From the NCBI GenBank assembly GCA_031772625.1, contig CM062811.1:650568871-650632870 (forward strand): a DNA stretch of 64,000 nt. Reading direction: 5' to 3'. The notes under the pieces were generated by a model. It was given only the letters and a program-made list of their open reading frames with translations. It ran no database searches and had not been told where the DNA came from. The stretch is from Pinus tabuliformis (Eukaryota; Streptophyta; Pinopsida; Pinales; Pinaceae). Positions 1 to 11,382 of the stretch are shown piece after piece (positions within the stretch are counted from its first letter, which is position 1; each line of letters begins with the position of its first letter). The translations under genes were made by a program, and so were the position numbers.

Positions 1-13
1 CTATCAAACATTT

Positions 14-1533
14 GTGCATACTGATCATGCTACAATCAAATATTTAATGAATAAACCAGATGTGAATGCTATAATCATAAGATGGCTACTTTTATTACAA
101 CAATTTGATTTAACTATTGTTGATAAGCCTGGTAAGGAAAATGTTGTTGTTGACTTTCTATCTAGGATGAATTTGCCTGCAGGTGAAGAAGGAATGGTGG
201 ATGACCAGTTACCAGAGGAACACTTGTTTTCTATTTCATTTCTCTCCCCATGGTTTGCTAATATAGCAAACTATCTGGTATCATCACAGTTCCTACCAAA
301 CTTGCCCTCCAAAGAAAAGAGCAAGATAGTCAGAAAGATCGCCCCCTTCACCTGGATTAGGGGCAATCTGTTCAAACTTTGCCTAGATCAAACCTTAAGA
401 AGTTTTGTAAGGGAAGAGGAAGTCTTTGACATCCTTCTGACCTGTCATGATGGGCCTTATGGAGGTCACTTTGTAGCAAAGAGGACAACATTCAAAGTAT
501 TACAAGCAGGCTATTATTGGCATACTCTTCATCAGGATGTGAAAAAGCACATTAGTCAGTGTGGTTGGTGCCAGAGAATGGGAAAGCCTACTCCAAGAGC
601 TGAAATGCCCCTACAACCTCAAGTGACTTTCGAGCCATTTGACAAGTGGGGCATGGACTTCATTGGGCCTATCAACCCTCTTTCAAAGCAAAAAGAACAC
701 ATCATTGTGTGCACTAATTATTTGACTAAGTGGGTTGAAACCAAGTCATTAATGCAGCGACAGAAGAGAAGGTGGCTGAGTTCCTAAGGGAGAATGTATT
801 CTACAAATTTGGGTACCCTAGAGAGCTAGTCACAAACCAAGGCAGCCAGTTTACCTCCAGCATGATTGAAGAACTACTCAGCCATCACAAAATCAATCAT
901 AAGACCTCCACTCCTTATCATCCACAAGCTAATGGGAAAGTGGAGGTGACCAACAGGGCACTGGAGAACATCTTAACCAAGGTAGTGAGTAGCAGCAGGA
1001 AGGATTGGGCAGAGAGACTAGTTGAGGCCACCTAGGCCTATAATACCACATGGAAGACCACCACTGGATTTACACCCTATGAGCTGGTCTATGGGAAAAA
1101 GGCTTTATTGTCCATTGAGTTTGAATATAACACATTGAGGATGGCAGCCCAACTAGATTTGGCTCTCAGTCATGCACAAAAAGAAAGGTTGTTACATTTA
1201 AATGGCTTGGATGAATTCAGAATGCAAGCCCTCCTACATACGAAGATAGTTCAACTTCAGAGGAAGATCTGGCATCACAAACATATCAAGGAGAAGCAAT
1301 TTCAAGAAGGATACTGGGCACTGTTATATGATTCAAGGTATAGAGACTTCAAGGGAAAGCTAAGGACAAGATGGCTCAGACCTTATGTGGTGGAAAGATG
1401 CCATGACAATGGTTCAGTGCAAATCATAATTATTGATGAAGAAGGCATTCCATTGCTAGTTAATGGACATCGTTTGAAAATGTACAAGAGGCCTTTATCA
1501 AACAAGAGTTCATTGACAATATCAATAAGATAG
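14..1533 (+). pseudogene. Ty3/Gypsy (Tat/Athila-like) pol 3' end: RNase H tail and integrase
   Basis: The window edge cuts off the left part. The frame opens in the C-terminal part of a retroviral-type RNase H (TDHATIKYL, ending at VVVDFLSR near residue 52). The integrase zinc finger follows (H152, H170 or H173, C183, C186), then the catalytic core with its first Asp at about residue 215 in KWGMDFIGPI. A frameshift near 770 moves the core into a second frame, and a TAG at 1033-1035, probably a former Trp codon, breaks it again before a tail ending at 1533. The second catalytic Asp is replaced by Asn in VTNQGSQF. With two breaks and a lost active-site residue the copy is dead. The lineage is inferred from the integrase style and from the long region between integrase and the LTR. 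Confidence 0.88.
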
Positions 1534-1603
1534 TGATGATGGTGGAGCAAGTTCAAGCTCCTCCATCATCAGGTCATTGAAAAAGGAAAAAAGAATAAGG
1601 ATT

Positions 1604-1772
1604 CAGGTGAAAACATCCATGAGGTGCCTGGGTCCCATCTTTGGGTTGAAAACCTCATGAGGTGGCCCAAGGATGAGAAAAATGAAAAGGATAAGAAGAC
1701 CCCTGGGTGAAAACCTTCCTTGAGGCCCCCAGGATAGATATCTAGGGTGAAAACCTCTTTGAGGCAGCCTAG
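1604..1772 (+). repeat. Array of four related hairpins downstream of integrase
   Basis: Four imperfect repeats share a core like GGTGAAAACCT...GAGG. Each is bracketed by its own complementary arms: CAGG/CCTG (1604-1607 with 1627-1630), CTTTGGG/CCCAAGG (1639-1645 with 1666-1672), CCTGGG/CCCAGG (1702-1707 with 1728-1733) and CTAGG/CCTAG (1742-1746 with 1768-1772). The inner CCTC/GAGG can also pair. The arm sequences differ between repeats while pairing is kept, which suggests selection on RNA or single-stranded DNA structure. The array lies between the end of pol and the accessory reading frame of the same Gypsy element. Confidence 0.75.
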
Positions 1773-1773
1773 G

Positions 1774-2516
1774 TGTTTTTTAAAAATATATATATAATAA
1801 TAAAATAAAAAAAAACATAATTGTTATGTGCAGGTGGGTGAGAAAGACAACTAAGGAGAAAAGAGAAGATCCAAAGGGAACCCCACCTCACATATATTTC
1901 ATCTCCTCCACTCTTTATCATGCATCCCTCCATCAATTCTATTGTTTTTCACTTCATTGCTTCAATTTAGGTGAAGATTGTGTTTTCTAACATAATCACC
2001 TCAACCATTACCATCATCCCTGCATCCACATACAATCCTACTCCCTTTGTCCATTCATTACAACATCCTCACAACACCATCCAGCGACATGATCAAGAAA
2101 TTCTAAGGGATACACCAAACATTGCCAAGTGGTAATCTAGGAGCTCTACAACAACAACAACATCAAATCTAGGAGCTCCACAGCATTAGCAACATTAGAT
2201 CTAAGAGATCCACAGTAGCAACAACAACATCAGATCTTCAGTCACAGACACTTGCAAAAGCTAATAAACCATCAGCAGACAACAGAGGAGGAAGAAGAAT
2301 GACCATCGACAGCACCTCTGATCTTTGACAACTGCAAAATGGCATCAAGACCACAGGTAGTATCCCACTCACTCACTGATATGCATCATTTGATCAAAAG
2401 TTGTAAAGGTTACAAGGTAGTTGGTTTATAAGTGAAAAGGTGGCAAAAAGGAAATTCTTTAATAAGCCAAAAGAGAATGCAAGAGTCCATAGATATAGTA
2501 TTGTTATGACAACCAT
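1774..2516 (+). other. Non-coding interior of the Gypsy element
   Basis: No reading frame is supported. An A/T-rich tract (about 1775-1820) is followed by ordinary sequence. About 2137-2240 holds three imperfect repeats built on TCTAGGAGCTCCACA separated by CAA/CAT-rich stretches. This is most likely a spacer of the same element. Confidence 0.5.
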
Positions 2517-3598
2517 TTGAGAATGCTTGAAGAATTAAGACTTGGGGGAGAAACACCAGTTCACCAAAGACTCAACATACCCTATTTCTTGATGCAATCA
2601 CTCATAGACTCCAATAGCAAAGTAAAGGAAGGAAATTCCCAACCATTGGCTCACCATGGTTTGATCAGAATCCTCATTGAGGATGCCCTCCAAAACCTCA
2701 GGATCCCTATAAAATGGTCAGTCTTTAGAGACTTACTAGCAGAGGATGACATCAAAACCATCATCTATGATGTTAGTCCTTCTGTTAGTGAGGAGGAGGA
2801 AAAACAAGAAGAAGAAGATACAGAGCTAGATGGGGATGAGATGGGTGAAGAAGAAACTAATACAGAGGAATGTTAGAGAATTATATATTATAGAGCAATG
2901 GAACACATAGAATATAGCAGAAATATAAACACAGAAAATGCATAAAAACTAGAGAGACACAGATATACGTGGTTCAACTAGTTTGGGCTACGTCCACCCC
3001 GAACAACCAGTCCTTCCTTTTTATTATCTAGCAAAATGAAGGGACACAACCTACAACAGATCCGCTGTAATATCCTCTGTTTTCTTTCACAGTCTTTCCT
3101 CTCTGTTTCTCACTCGAAGAATACACATCTATTGCACAGCCTCAATACAATACCCTCATACAAAGAGAGGGGTTGCCTTCTAGGGTAAAAAACCCTAAAC
3201 TAAACCTAAGTTCTACCGTCAGATCATCTTCCTAATGAACGACCCAGATTGACTAGAAATTACTATACTTTTACAAGGCAATTTTACATCTGTTTTTAGC
3301 TTCGGGGGTGCTGCCCCCGAAACCCCCGCCGGGGGACCACTGGCCCCTAGACCCCCCAGCCGAGGGGGATCACCCCCCACGAACCCTCGCGGGGGGAACA
3401 AGTCCCTCCCGCACCCCCCCGCGTGGAGGGGTGTACAAACTTCCTGGCGTATACATCCGGCTGAAACAAATACCTCTAATGATGTTGAAACAAGAGGAGG
3501 AAACAAAGGAAGAAACTGATGGAGATGCAAAAGAACAACAAAAGGAAGAAGATAAGAAAAACAGGGAGGACAACTGCAGGAAAAGAAAGACCTACTAG
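2517..3598 (+). pseudogene. Accessory ORF of the Gypsy element, N-terminal part, split by a solo LTR
   Basis: The sense-strand frame from 2517 encodes a helical N-terminal part (LAHHGLIRILIEDALQNLRI near residues 43-62) followed by a very acidic Glu/Asp tail. It stops where the solo LTR inserts at 2871. The same acidic, then Lys-rich, coding character resumes in the frame running from about 3497 to 3598; GAG GAA codons occur at both junctions (2865-2870 and 3497-3502), in frame with each part. The ORF lies between integrase and the 3' LTR, where Athila/Tat elements often carry extra ORFs. The helical block vaguely recalls the plant 'putative transposon protein' families, but I cannot assign it. 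Confidence 0.5.
2871..3492 (-). mobile_element. Solo LTR of the Copia B family
   Basis: It starts TGTTAGAGAATTATATATTA and stays alignable to the LTRs at 9013 and 13659 for roughly 430 bp, including the CCCAGATTGACTA and ACATCTGTTTTTAGCTTC blocks. It then enters a GC-rich hairpin segment (about 3303-3430) and diverges. Orientation matches element B. The right edge is uncertain: the expected CACCCAACA terminus is absent, and the end lies between about 3490 and 3497. A perfect target duplication is not evident. No internal domain is attached, so recombination to a solo LTR is the simplest reading. Confidence 0.75.
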
Positions 3599-4440
3599 CA
3601 TATATGGCCAGCCTCTCATTGGAGGCCATTCAGTGTAGGATGCCAGCTAAATCCTATGCTATTTACCTCAGATAACAATGGCTGCAATTTCATATTAAAA
3701 CACTAGCACAAAGGAGCACCATGCCATTTCAAGACTGCGGATAATTTATTGATCTTTGTGATCAAAGTGCACTAAAGGATGGGACCAAAATGGCTAAGTT
3801 TTACTTGCATAACATGGCCCTCACAGACATGAATATTTGGGATCCTAATGCAGAGCTAGGAGATCTACAATTAATGGCTTTGGCATCATCAATGATCCAT
3901 GAGAAGTCAAGGGTTGCAGAGATGAAAAGAATATTGGCCAAAGAGAAAAATAAACCTCTTTTTATCAGAGATGAACAATCAAATCCCATGGCCCTAATCA
4001 ACACCCATAATCTAATTGCAAATGATCCTCAGCTGACACTTAGATATCTTGCTGCCAAGAGCAAGAAATTTCACATTTTGAGGATATGTTTAGGCTGCTA
4101 AGATGATAATATACATGCTTGCTAAAGGAGATGGAACACACTGCCACACAGCTTGAAGATCAGAGAATATCACTCCCCTCAAAGGTTGAGAAAAGCACTC
4201 AATAGGACACCCATGTATGAGCAATCAATGCAAAGGTTGAAGGTCAATTGGATAGGCCTAAAACTCAGTCCACCACTAGTCCTAGGGATGCTAGAAGGGA
4301 GAAAAGAAGAATAGGAAAAGAGGCAGTGGGAAGAAGTAGAAAGGAAAGTAGGCTTCTATGAACAAGAAGAAGAGACCACATCAGAAGCATGGGATGTCAG
4401 AGAGGCTACCAGAGCCATGAAGGACATGGACATTGACTAA
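3575..4440 (+). pseudogene. Accessory ORF of the Gypsy element, C-terminal part
   Basis: One frame reads through with few stops: a block beginning KKDLLAYMASLSLEAIQC (about 3585), a stop near 3676, then a 103-residue open stretch (3790-4101) containing MALTDMNIWDPNAELGDLQL and LALINTHN-like sequence, and more degraded coding up to about 4440, just before the polypurine tract. Composition and position mark it as the end of the accessory gene that starts at 2517. No known domain is recognised. It could be an env-like or capsid-associated accessory protein; that is inference from position only. Confidence 0.42.
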
Positions 4441-4470
4441 GTTTCTCAGAGGATGAGCAAGACTTTCAGT

Positions 4471-4477
4471 AGGGGGG
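4471..4477 (+). promoter_or_regulatory. Polypurine tract
   Basis: AGGGGGG directly precedes the TGATGATGAG start of the 3' LTR, the expected place for plus-strand priming in an LTR retrotransposon. Confidence 0.7.
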
Positions 4478-5541
4478 TGATGATGAGCCTCATCATTGAG
4501 TAATTATATGGGCCTTAATTGGCCTTAATTCACCTCCTAGCTTAGTCAAACCAACTATTCTCACATCTTATTGCATATTTTTGATTATATTTTGTTTATG
4601 AAATGAGTTAGGGTTAGATAAGTGGCTTTGTGGTATAATGTGCATGTAATGCAGGAATAAAGGATAAAAGCAAGGAATTATGGCAAAGAACTTGGTAAAA
4701 CTAGAGTGGGACAAGGGAGAGTAATTATAGGAGGTAAATCCTCCTCATTTTCTACCCCTCCATTCGAATATTCCTCCACCAGCTCGAAGTGCAAACAACC
4801 ATTACTTTGAAGACTTGAAGACAACCGAGCAAATGAAAGTGACATACACCAGTTTATGAGAGGTATAATTAGAAAGGCTTAGGACCTCATTAGGATTCAA
4901 ACTTCATTTGTAAAAACTTTGTTTTATTTTTGAGCTGCAAAGACTTGTGATAGTTTGCTCTATAATCCATGGTTTTTACAATAAGAATGAGTTCTTTTTA
5001 AGCCAGCGTTGAGTTAACTCTGAGGGCTGAAGCTCTTGGGTTAGGGCCTAACCCAAGTAGCCAAAGCTCCTCTTTACTGTACATGTATGCTAGCATAGAG
5101 TTCTATTCTGTTTATTTGCTTAAGTAGTTTCATGGTTTTCTATTCATTTGCTTAAGTAGCCTTATGGTTTTCACTGTTTATTTGCTTAAGTAGTTTCACT
5201 TTCATTACAACAATATAGCGTAGATCATGCATGGTTTTCCTGTTCATCTACTTCATTAGCTGCATTTGCTGTAGTTTACTTTCATTTATGCCTTCTTTCA
5301 GTTCACAGGTTAGTTAGAGGGAAAAGATCACTATCAGGTTGTGCGTAGGTGTCTCAGCCTCATCTCCTCCCTCTGAGACCATGACTTGAGGAAGGGACCC
5401 TTTAGCAACCCTAAAAACACAGTTCTCTGGTTCTCGCATGGGCGATGGAGTTCGTTATTTAATGCAGTTATTTGTGCACCCACACTAGTTTTCTCTGTCA
5501 TTTTCATTTGAAATCACCTCCGGCACTTTCCTCATGCATCA
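4478..5541 (+). mobile_element. 3' LTR of the Tat/Athila-like Gypsy element (right end uncertain)
   Basis: The LTR begins TGATGATGAGCC right after the polypurine tract. The right end is not certain because the 5' LTR lies outside the window; CATGCATCA ending at 5541 is a candidate that would mirror the TGATG start and give about 1.06 kb. No coding sequence is seen inside. Confidence 0.5.
4480..4496. repeat. 17-bp palindrome at the LTR terminus
   Basis: ATGATGAG-C-CTCATCAT: perfect 8-bp arms around one base, two bases inside the LTR start. It could be part of an integrase recognition end. Confidence 0.6.
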
Positions 5542-5559
5542 CTTCCTGGATGTCCAATC

Positions 5560-6400
5560 ACCAACAAACCTTCACAATCACCGTCCTATTCACTATTTTC
5601 TCCAACTGCTACCTCGCGTGGAGTCTTCCACTCACTTTATGAGCTTTAATCTCCACCATCGATCTGTCCCTTGATCTGACGACTAGCGCGTCACTCGATC
5701 ACTTTATGCACTTTAAGTCCCCACCGTTGATCTGCCTTGCCTGATTTGATGACTATCACTTCACTCGATTGCCAACTAACTTAGCCAATCTCCACCATTG
5801 ATCAGCCCCGCCTGATCTAACAGCCATCGCGCAATCTCGCGCGAATTAGTGCATGAACGTTATCCGCCTGAGAGCATGCGAGAAAAGTGGTTTTATAGTG
5901 CTAGGTGTCGTGCAGTAAGGCTAATCATGTGAAATTTCGAAATACTACTTATAGGCTGAAGGGCGCGCAAGAAACTACTTACCGCCTTAGAAACCCACTC
6001 CCTCATTTCCACACGTTTCTTTTCCCCGTGATATGATCTTCGCTGTCCATCTCTTAACTTCACCCACGTGATAATATCTTAGCTGTTCATCGCTCCTGCT
6101 AGCCTCGTCCATCCATCTCTTGACTTCACCTGCACGATTAGATCTCAGCCATGATTCATCTCCTATTAACTTCATTCGTCCATCCACTCACCTAATCCCT
6201 CACGACATGATCTTCACCGTTCATCTGCTTTGTTCCCTTGTTCCTCCATCCATTTAATTAAGCCTTTGCGATAACATCTCCACCGTTCATCCTGTTAGTT
6301 AACCTTGTTCGCCCATCTATCTATGTAACCTCCTGTGATCCAATCTCCACCGTTCATTTTCCTTTCACCCAATTGATCCAACGATTCTTATGCACTGTTG
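5560..6400. repeat. Degenerate repeat cluster built on GATCT..CACCGTTCATC
   Basis: A phrase like AATCTCCACCGTTCATC or GATCTCAGCCATGATTCATC recurs about ten times with irregular spacing of 50-90 bp (for example near 5650, 5725, 5790, 6030, 6070, 6210, 6280, 6345), mixed with CTGATCTGACGACTAGCGC variants. No reading frame is convincing. It may be an old satellite-like segment or part of an unrecognised LTR. Confidence 0.45.
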
Positions 6401-8243
6401 CTCCCTCATGTCCTCCTTTCACTAATATTGTCCTTTGATTGTTCTTCCGCTTGAAAGCTGAGTTAGTTTAGTTCTCTCCTTACACCTTAGTCTAGTTTTG
6501 ATGCTCTTTACTTTTGCAACTTAGATAATTAGCATTAGATTAGTGTTAATTTAGCAATTTTTCTTAACATAACTATTTGATTGGTTAGTTAGGTTATGGT
6601 ATGGTTTAAGCATTTCATGTTGTTTTCTTCATTACTGCAGTAGAGTAGCTCTCTCTTAGAATAGGTTTGTTGTCCTTCCATCAAAGAATTAAGCTTCTTA
6701 TGACCCTATAAAAGTCTGGCTTGGAACCCCTGGGGTCTCTTGCTAGATGAGTAGTGACAACAAGCAGTATCTTCACTTTTACTTGTGCATATAGCACTAT
6801 CACCTCCAAGTTTTTACGAACCCCAGGTTGATAAGTAAAGCTGGTAGCCCTGGGAGTTGTAGCATTATTGTTGCAATGCCTAGGCTCATCAGCATAGTTA
6901 TTGTGCCAAAATGTTTGCTCTAGTCCTACTTCTCTCACTCAGTAGATCTGACCTAGAATGCATCGTCTCTTGCTCGACTGGTAGCTGTGACTTGTAGAAA
7001 GATTCAAAACCCCAAAAGAAACAATTTTTTTCTTCAAAAAACTAAGGCGATCTAAAAATAGAAATTAAGAGGAATGAAAATTATGAAGAAACACTGAAAA
7101 TAACTGAAAACATAGTCACCAAGGTTCTAAATTACTACACTAGTGGAGTCACCATTTGTTAGTGTAAATATTTAGAGAAGTGTACCAAAAATGCTTCACT
7201 TAAGTCACTAATGACAAGTAACCCCAACTACAAAATATGGTTGTCTATGCTTTAGATATGCAATGAAAAATGAAGGGAAACCCTGCAGCAAAAGATCATA
7301 TGCGACCAGAAGCATATAACAACAAAGATAAAAGTGTAGCAACCCAATGGATCATATGAATAAGAAAATTGGATTAATAGAAATGATACACTTGGTTAGG
7401 GGAACTTATAAACTAGGGTCTATAGATCCCCCTCCGCGGGATGGGTCCTTCTAATGTCCTTGTGCTTCAATGATCTGTTTCTTTGTCTCAACTTGCAATG
7501 GGCAAAAAAAAAAACAAAAATAGCTTGAACTCAAGTGGGAGCTCAAATATGATGAGACGATAGTGGTGACGATGAAAATGGTCATGTGAAGAATGAATGC
7601 AAAACCCTCTTATTTATAACAAAATATTGAGGTAAATTAGTAATTAGAAAATAATAAAATATTATTGACCAAATCAAAATCTGGATATTGGGAATATTTT
7701 ATTATATTTTTGAGAGGTAAAAGATATTCAAAATAGTCAAATATCTTTATTTAGAAAGTGGTTGAAGTAATTAACAAATAAAAATGATTTATTAATCACT
7801 TTGTGAGAATTAAGAAAGAAATAATTATTAAATAATGGTTTAATAATTATCTCATAAGAAAAGTATGGAATAAATAAGGAATAATAAATAAATTTTGATA
7901 CATTTAATTATTCTAAGGTGATTAAGTAAAAAATAATTAAGAAAAAAATCAAATAATTATTTCTAGAGAAAATTAAACAAATAATGATTATTCAATTATT
8001 GTCATGGGGTTTTCGAATTTAAATGAGAAATAATTTATGAAAAATGGTTTACTAGAGTATTTTCTATGGTGAAAGTGGGTTTACCATGGTAAAAATTAAT
8101 CCTACATGGCGTATTTTGATCCACCTGGTAACAAATGGCTAGGTGATCATTTTTTGGGTGATAATAGATTTCCCCCCAACGTAAGAGTGTCAAGAGAAAA
8201 TCATATGACCGAAATACATTGTGTATTTTAATTTCACAAGACA

Positions 8244-8282
<39 letters not shown>

Positions 8283-9012
8283 GAAGCAATGGAAGGAAGG
8301 ACTCGAGATGGAGGGGGCAAGACCTACAAATCTAATATAATTCTCCCTTTATTTTGGAGTACATGATCTCAAATGAGGCGGGGGAGGCATACCCATTCCC
8401 ACCGAGATAACTGAGTACAAATAATAATTGTGTGCCCAACAAAAAAGTACATGATACATCATATATGTTATGCTAGCATCAATGGGGAAGAAAGTTATAC
8501 AATGATACAATGAGTCCCATATACATAATGAACCTGGAAAATAGAGGCCAAGACTTAATAAAATAACATTTGTTGATTTGAGTACATGAGACATAATGTT
8601 CCTCAAGCTAACATGGTGAGGGGGGATCACCAAAAATGAAGCCTTGTTGAACAGGAAAGGGCTCTCAAGATCTAAATGAACTATCAAAAGGAGGTGATCA
8701 TGATATGAGTGTTGCGATTGTCAGAAATTGAACCAGTCAAATCTACAAAACTACAACTAAGGCTAGATCACGAGCTACTGACATATGGGAATGTGGGGGG
8801 CTACTTGAAGGGCCACCCCCCATGAGGTCTGGAACATCTCACACACACCCGGAAAACGTTGGTACAATCTACAGGATAATTTCACCATTAAGTGTACAAT
8901 TCACGATTGTGCGATAATGAGTTGGAGGCGAGCACGTGAGAAACAACCAAGTGAAAGGGAAATGGTGATTCCATTTTATTGATCCAATGAACTGAAAAAT
9001 GATGAAGGTCAG
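6401..9012. other. Non-coding stretch
   Basis: AT-rich sequence (strongly so at 7600-8030) with no recognisable protein domain on either strand. The short open frames here lack homology and codon structure. The only clear feature is the AG microsatellite at 8247-8280. Confidence 0.5.
8247..8280. repeat. (AG)17 microsatellite
   Basis: Seventeen uninterrupted AG dinucleotides. Confidence 0.95.
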
Positions 9013-9600
9013 TGTTAGAAAATTATATATTACATAGCAATGGAACACATAAAATATATTGCAAAAATATAAACACAGAAGACACATAAAACAAGAGAGA
9101 CACAGATATATGTGGTTCACCCAATTTGGGCTATGTCCACGAAGAAATAGCTAGGTCTTCCTTTTATATTATCTAGAAAACTAAAGAGGTACAACCTACA
9201 ACAGATCTGTTGTAATTCCCTCTTTTCTTTCACACAATCTCCTCTCTTTCTCACTCAGAATACAGATCTACCTAGACACCATACAATTCCCTCATATATA
9301 GCGTGGGGTTGCCTTCTAGGGAAAAAACCCCTAAATTAAACATAACTTCTACCATCAGATCTCTACCTAATGAACGACCCAGATTGACTACAAAATTACA
9401 ACATTTTACAAGGCAATTTTACATCTATTTTTAGCTTCAGGGGCGCTACCCTCGATCCCCCACCAAGGGGGGCTCCAAATAATCATTGTTGCCCCCCTGG
9501 CGTCGTACATTTATGGGTGGTGTTGGCGCCACATTACGAAGTAGGGTCCAATGTGGCAATACCTATGAATAAAGAAGATAATCAAGATCGACACCCAACA
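9013..9600 (-). repeat. 3' LTR of Copia B
   Basis: 588 bp, TGTTAGAAAATT...CACCCAACA on the plus strand; on the element strand it reads TGTTGGGTG...CTAACA. A GC-rich double hairpin lies at about 9438-9472. Confidence 0.9.
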
Positions 9601-9614
9601 ATCTCCCACTTGGA
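9601..9614 (-). promoter_or_regulatory. Polypurine tract of Copia B
   Basis: On the minus strand CCAAGTGGGAGAT abuts the TGTTGGGTG start of the 3' LTR. Confidence 0.75.
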
Positions 9615-9734
9615 GACTTATTATAGCAACTCCACCACTGCTTCATTTTCTGGACAATGACTTCACTTTGGACCTAGTTGTTTCTCATCTTCATCATCAT
9701 ACTTGAAGATCAATTGAAACCGAGAAGAATCACA

Positions 9735-11262
9735 GTTTCTCCCTGGTTACAACTTTTGTTAACATATCTGCAGGATTCTGGCTAGTGTGTATCTTTTCCA
9801 GCGTCAACTGTCCGTCTTCCAACATTGACCGTATGAAATGGTACTTGAGCTATATATATTTATTCTTGGAATGAGATGTAGAGTTCTCGCCAAGATGTAT
9901 GGCACTCTGGCTATCACTGTATAACCTTCCCAACTCTTGCTTCTTACCCAATTCATCTAGAAACCTTTGTAACCAAATCATTTCTTTATTAGCCTCTGTA
10001 GCAGCAACATACTCTGCTTACGTTGTTGAGAGTGCAACAACACTTTGCATTTTTGAAACCCAACTAATAGTTGTTCCACCTATAGTAAACACATACCCTA
10101 TGGTGCTCCTCCTGTTATCTCTATCACCCGCCATACATGCATCAACATAACCCTGCAGAGAAATGTTTGAACCACCAAAACATAATGCTTGATTTTTAGT
10201 ACCTCTCAAATACCTGAGAATCCACCTCACCGCCATCCAATGTTCTTTTCCCGGATTGTTCATGTACCTGCTTACAACTCCCACTACATGTGCAATATTA
10301 GGCCTTGTGTAGACCATTTCATACATTAAGCTTCCAACTGCTGATGCATAGGGAACTTTAGACATATAAACCATTTCTTCTTGAGTCTTGTGACACACCT
10401 CCTTACTTAGTTTGAAATGGCTAGACAAAGGTATACTAACAGGTTTTGCATTCCACATATTAAATCTTTTCAACACATTTTTTATGTACTCACTCTAAGA
10501 GAATGTTAATTTTTGATTCTTCCTGTCTCTAGTCATTCTCATACTAAGGATTTGTTTTGCAGCACCCAAATCCTTCATTGCAAACGGGTTTGCAAATTTT
10601 CTTTTGAGAACATTTATTTCCTGCATTTTAGAACCTATAACAAGCATGTCATCTACATATAATAACAATATAATATAGCTACCATCATTTTTCCTTTTGA
10701 GATAAACACAATGATCAGAGTGACATCTAGTATAACCTGACATAAACCTGTCAAATTTTAGATACCACTGCCTTGGAGCCATTTTTAAGCCATACAAGCT
10801 CTTCTTCAACCTACACACTAGTTTCTCCTTCCCTTTGACCTCATATCCTTATGGCTGCTGCATATATATCTCTTCCTCCAAATCCCCATGGAGAAAAGTT
10901 GTCTTTACATCTAACTGCTCAAGATGCAAATCTTCAGCTGCTACTAGACTTAAAATAGTTCTAATTGAAGTCATTTTAACAACAGGAGAAAATATATCAT
11001 CAAAGTCTATACCATTTTTCTGTGCAAACCCCTTCACCACAAGTCTATCTTTATACCTTTTTCTACCTCCATCTTCTTCCTTCAACTTGTAAACCCATTT
11101 ATTCTGCAATGATGTTTTACCTGCAAGAAACCTAACTAAGTCACAAGTCTGGTTATGTGCTAAGGAGTCCATCTCTTCTTTCCTGGCTTGCTCCCACTTC
11201 TTCTTGGTTTCTACCTGCACTTCTTCTTCATAACATTCTGGTTCACCAGAATCAATCAACAA
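9735..11262 (-). pseudogene. Copia B reverse transcriptase and RNase H
   Basis: Read on the minus strand, the RT N-terminus (11262 to 10849) contains the WVYKLKEEDGG block and the catalytic-region QLDVKTTFLHGDLEEEIYM. The next segment (10818-10495) holds the intact LLLYVDDMLVIG motif. The 10476-10018 segment carries the RT-RNase H junction (PYASAVGSLMYEMVYTRPNI) and the RNase H block ending at VSKMQSVVALSTT. The RNase H C-terminus, with an SDSQSAIHL motif, continues beyond a stop to about 9735. At least three breaks (near 10017, 10485 and 10835) disable it. Confidence 0.85.
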
Positions 11263-11382
11263 TACATAATATAATGAAGGAGAGTATCAGTCAGGGGGTC
11301 TACTTATCTTGGTAGATCTTCTAACACCACTTTCAGGTATTTGGGGTTCTTGTTGCTGTTGTGGTTGTTATTGTTGTTATGG

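Noticed and set aside
3219-3629. Pro/Gly-rich ORFs on both strands
   Set aside because: Caused by the GC-rich hairpin segment of the solo LTR; only the part after 3497 has coding character linked to the accessory ORF.
8035-8289. Minus-strand ORF with Leu/Ser repeats resembling a signal peptide
   Set aside because: The N-terminus is the (AG)17 microsatellite and the rest has no coding character.
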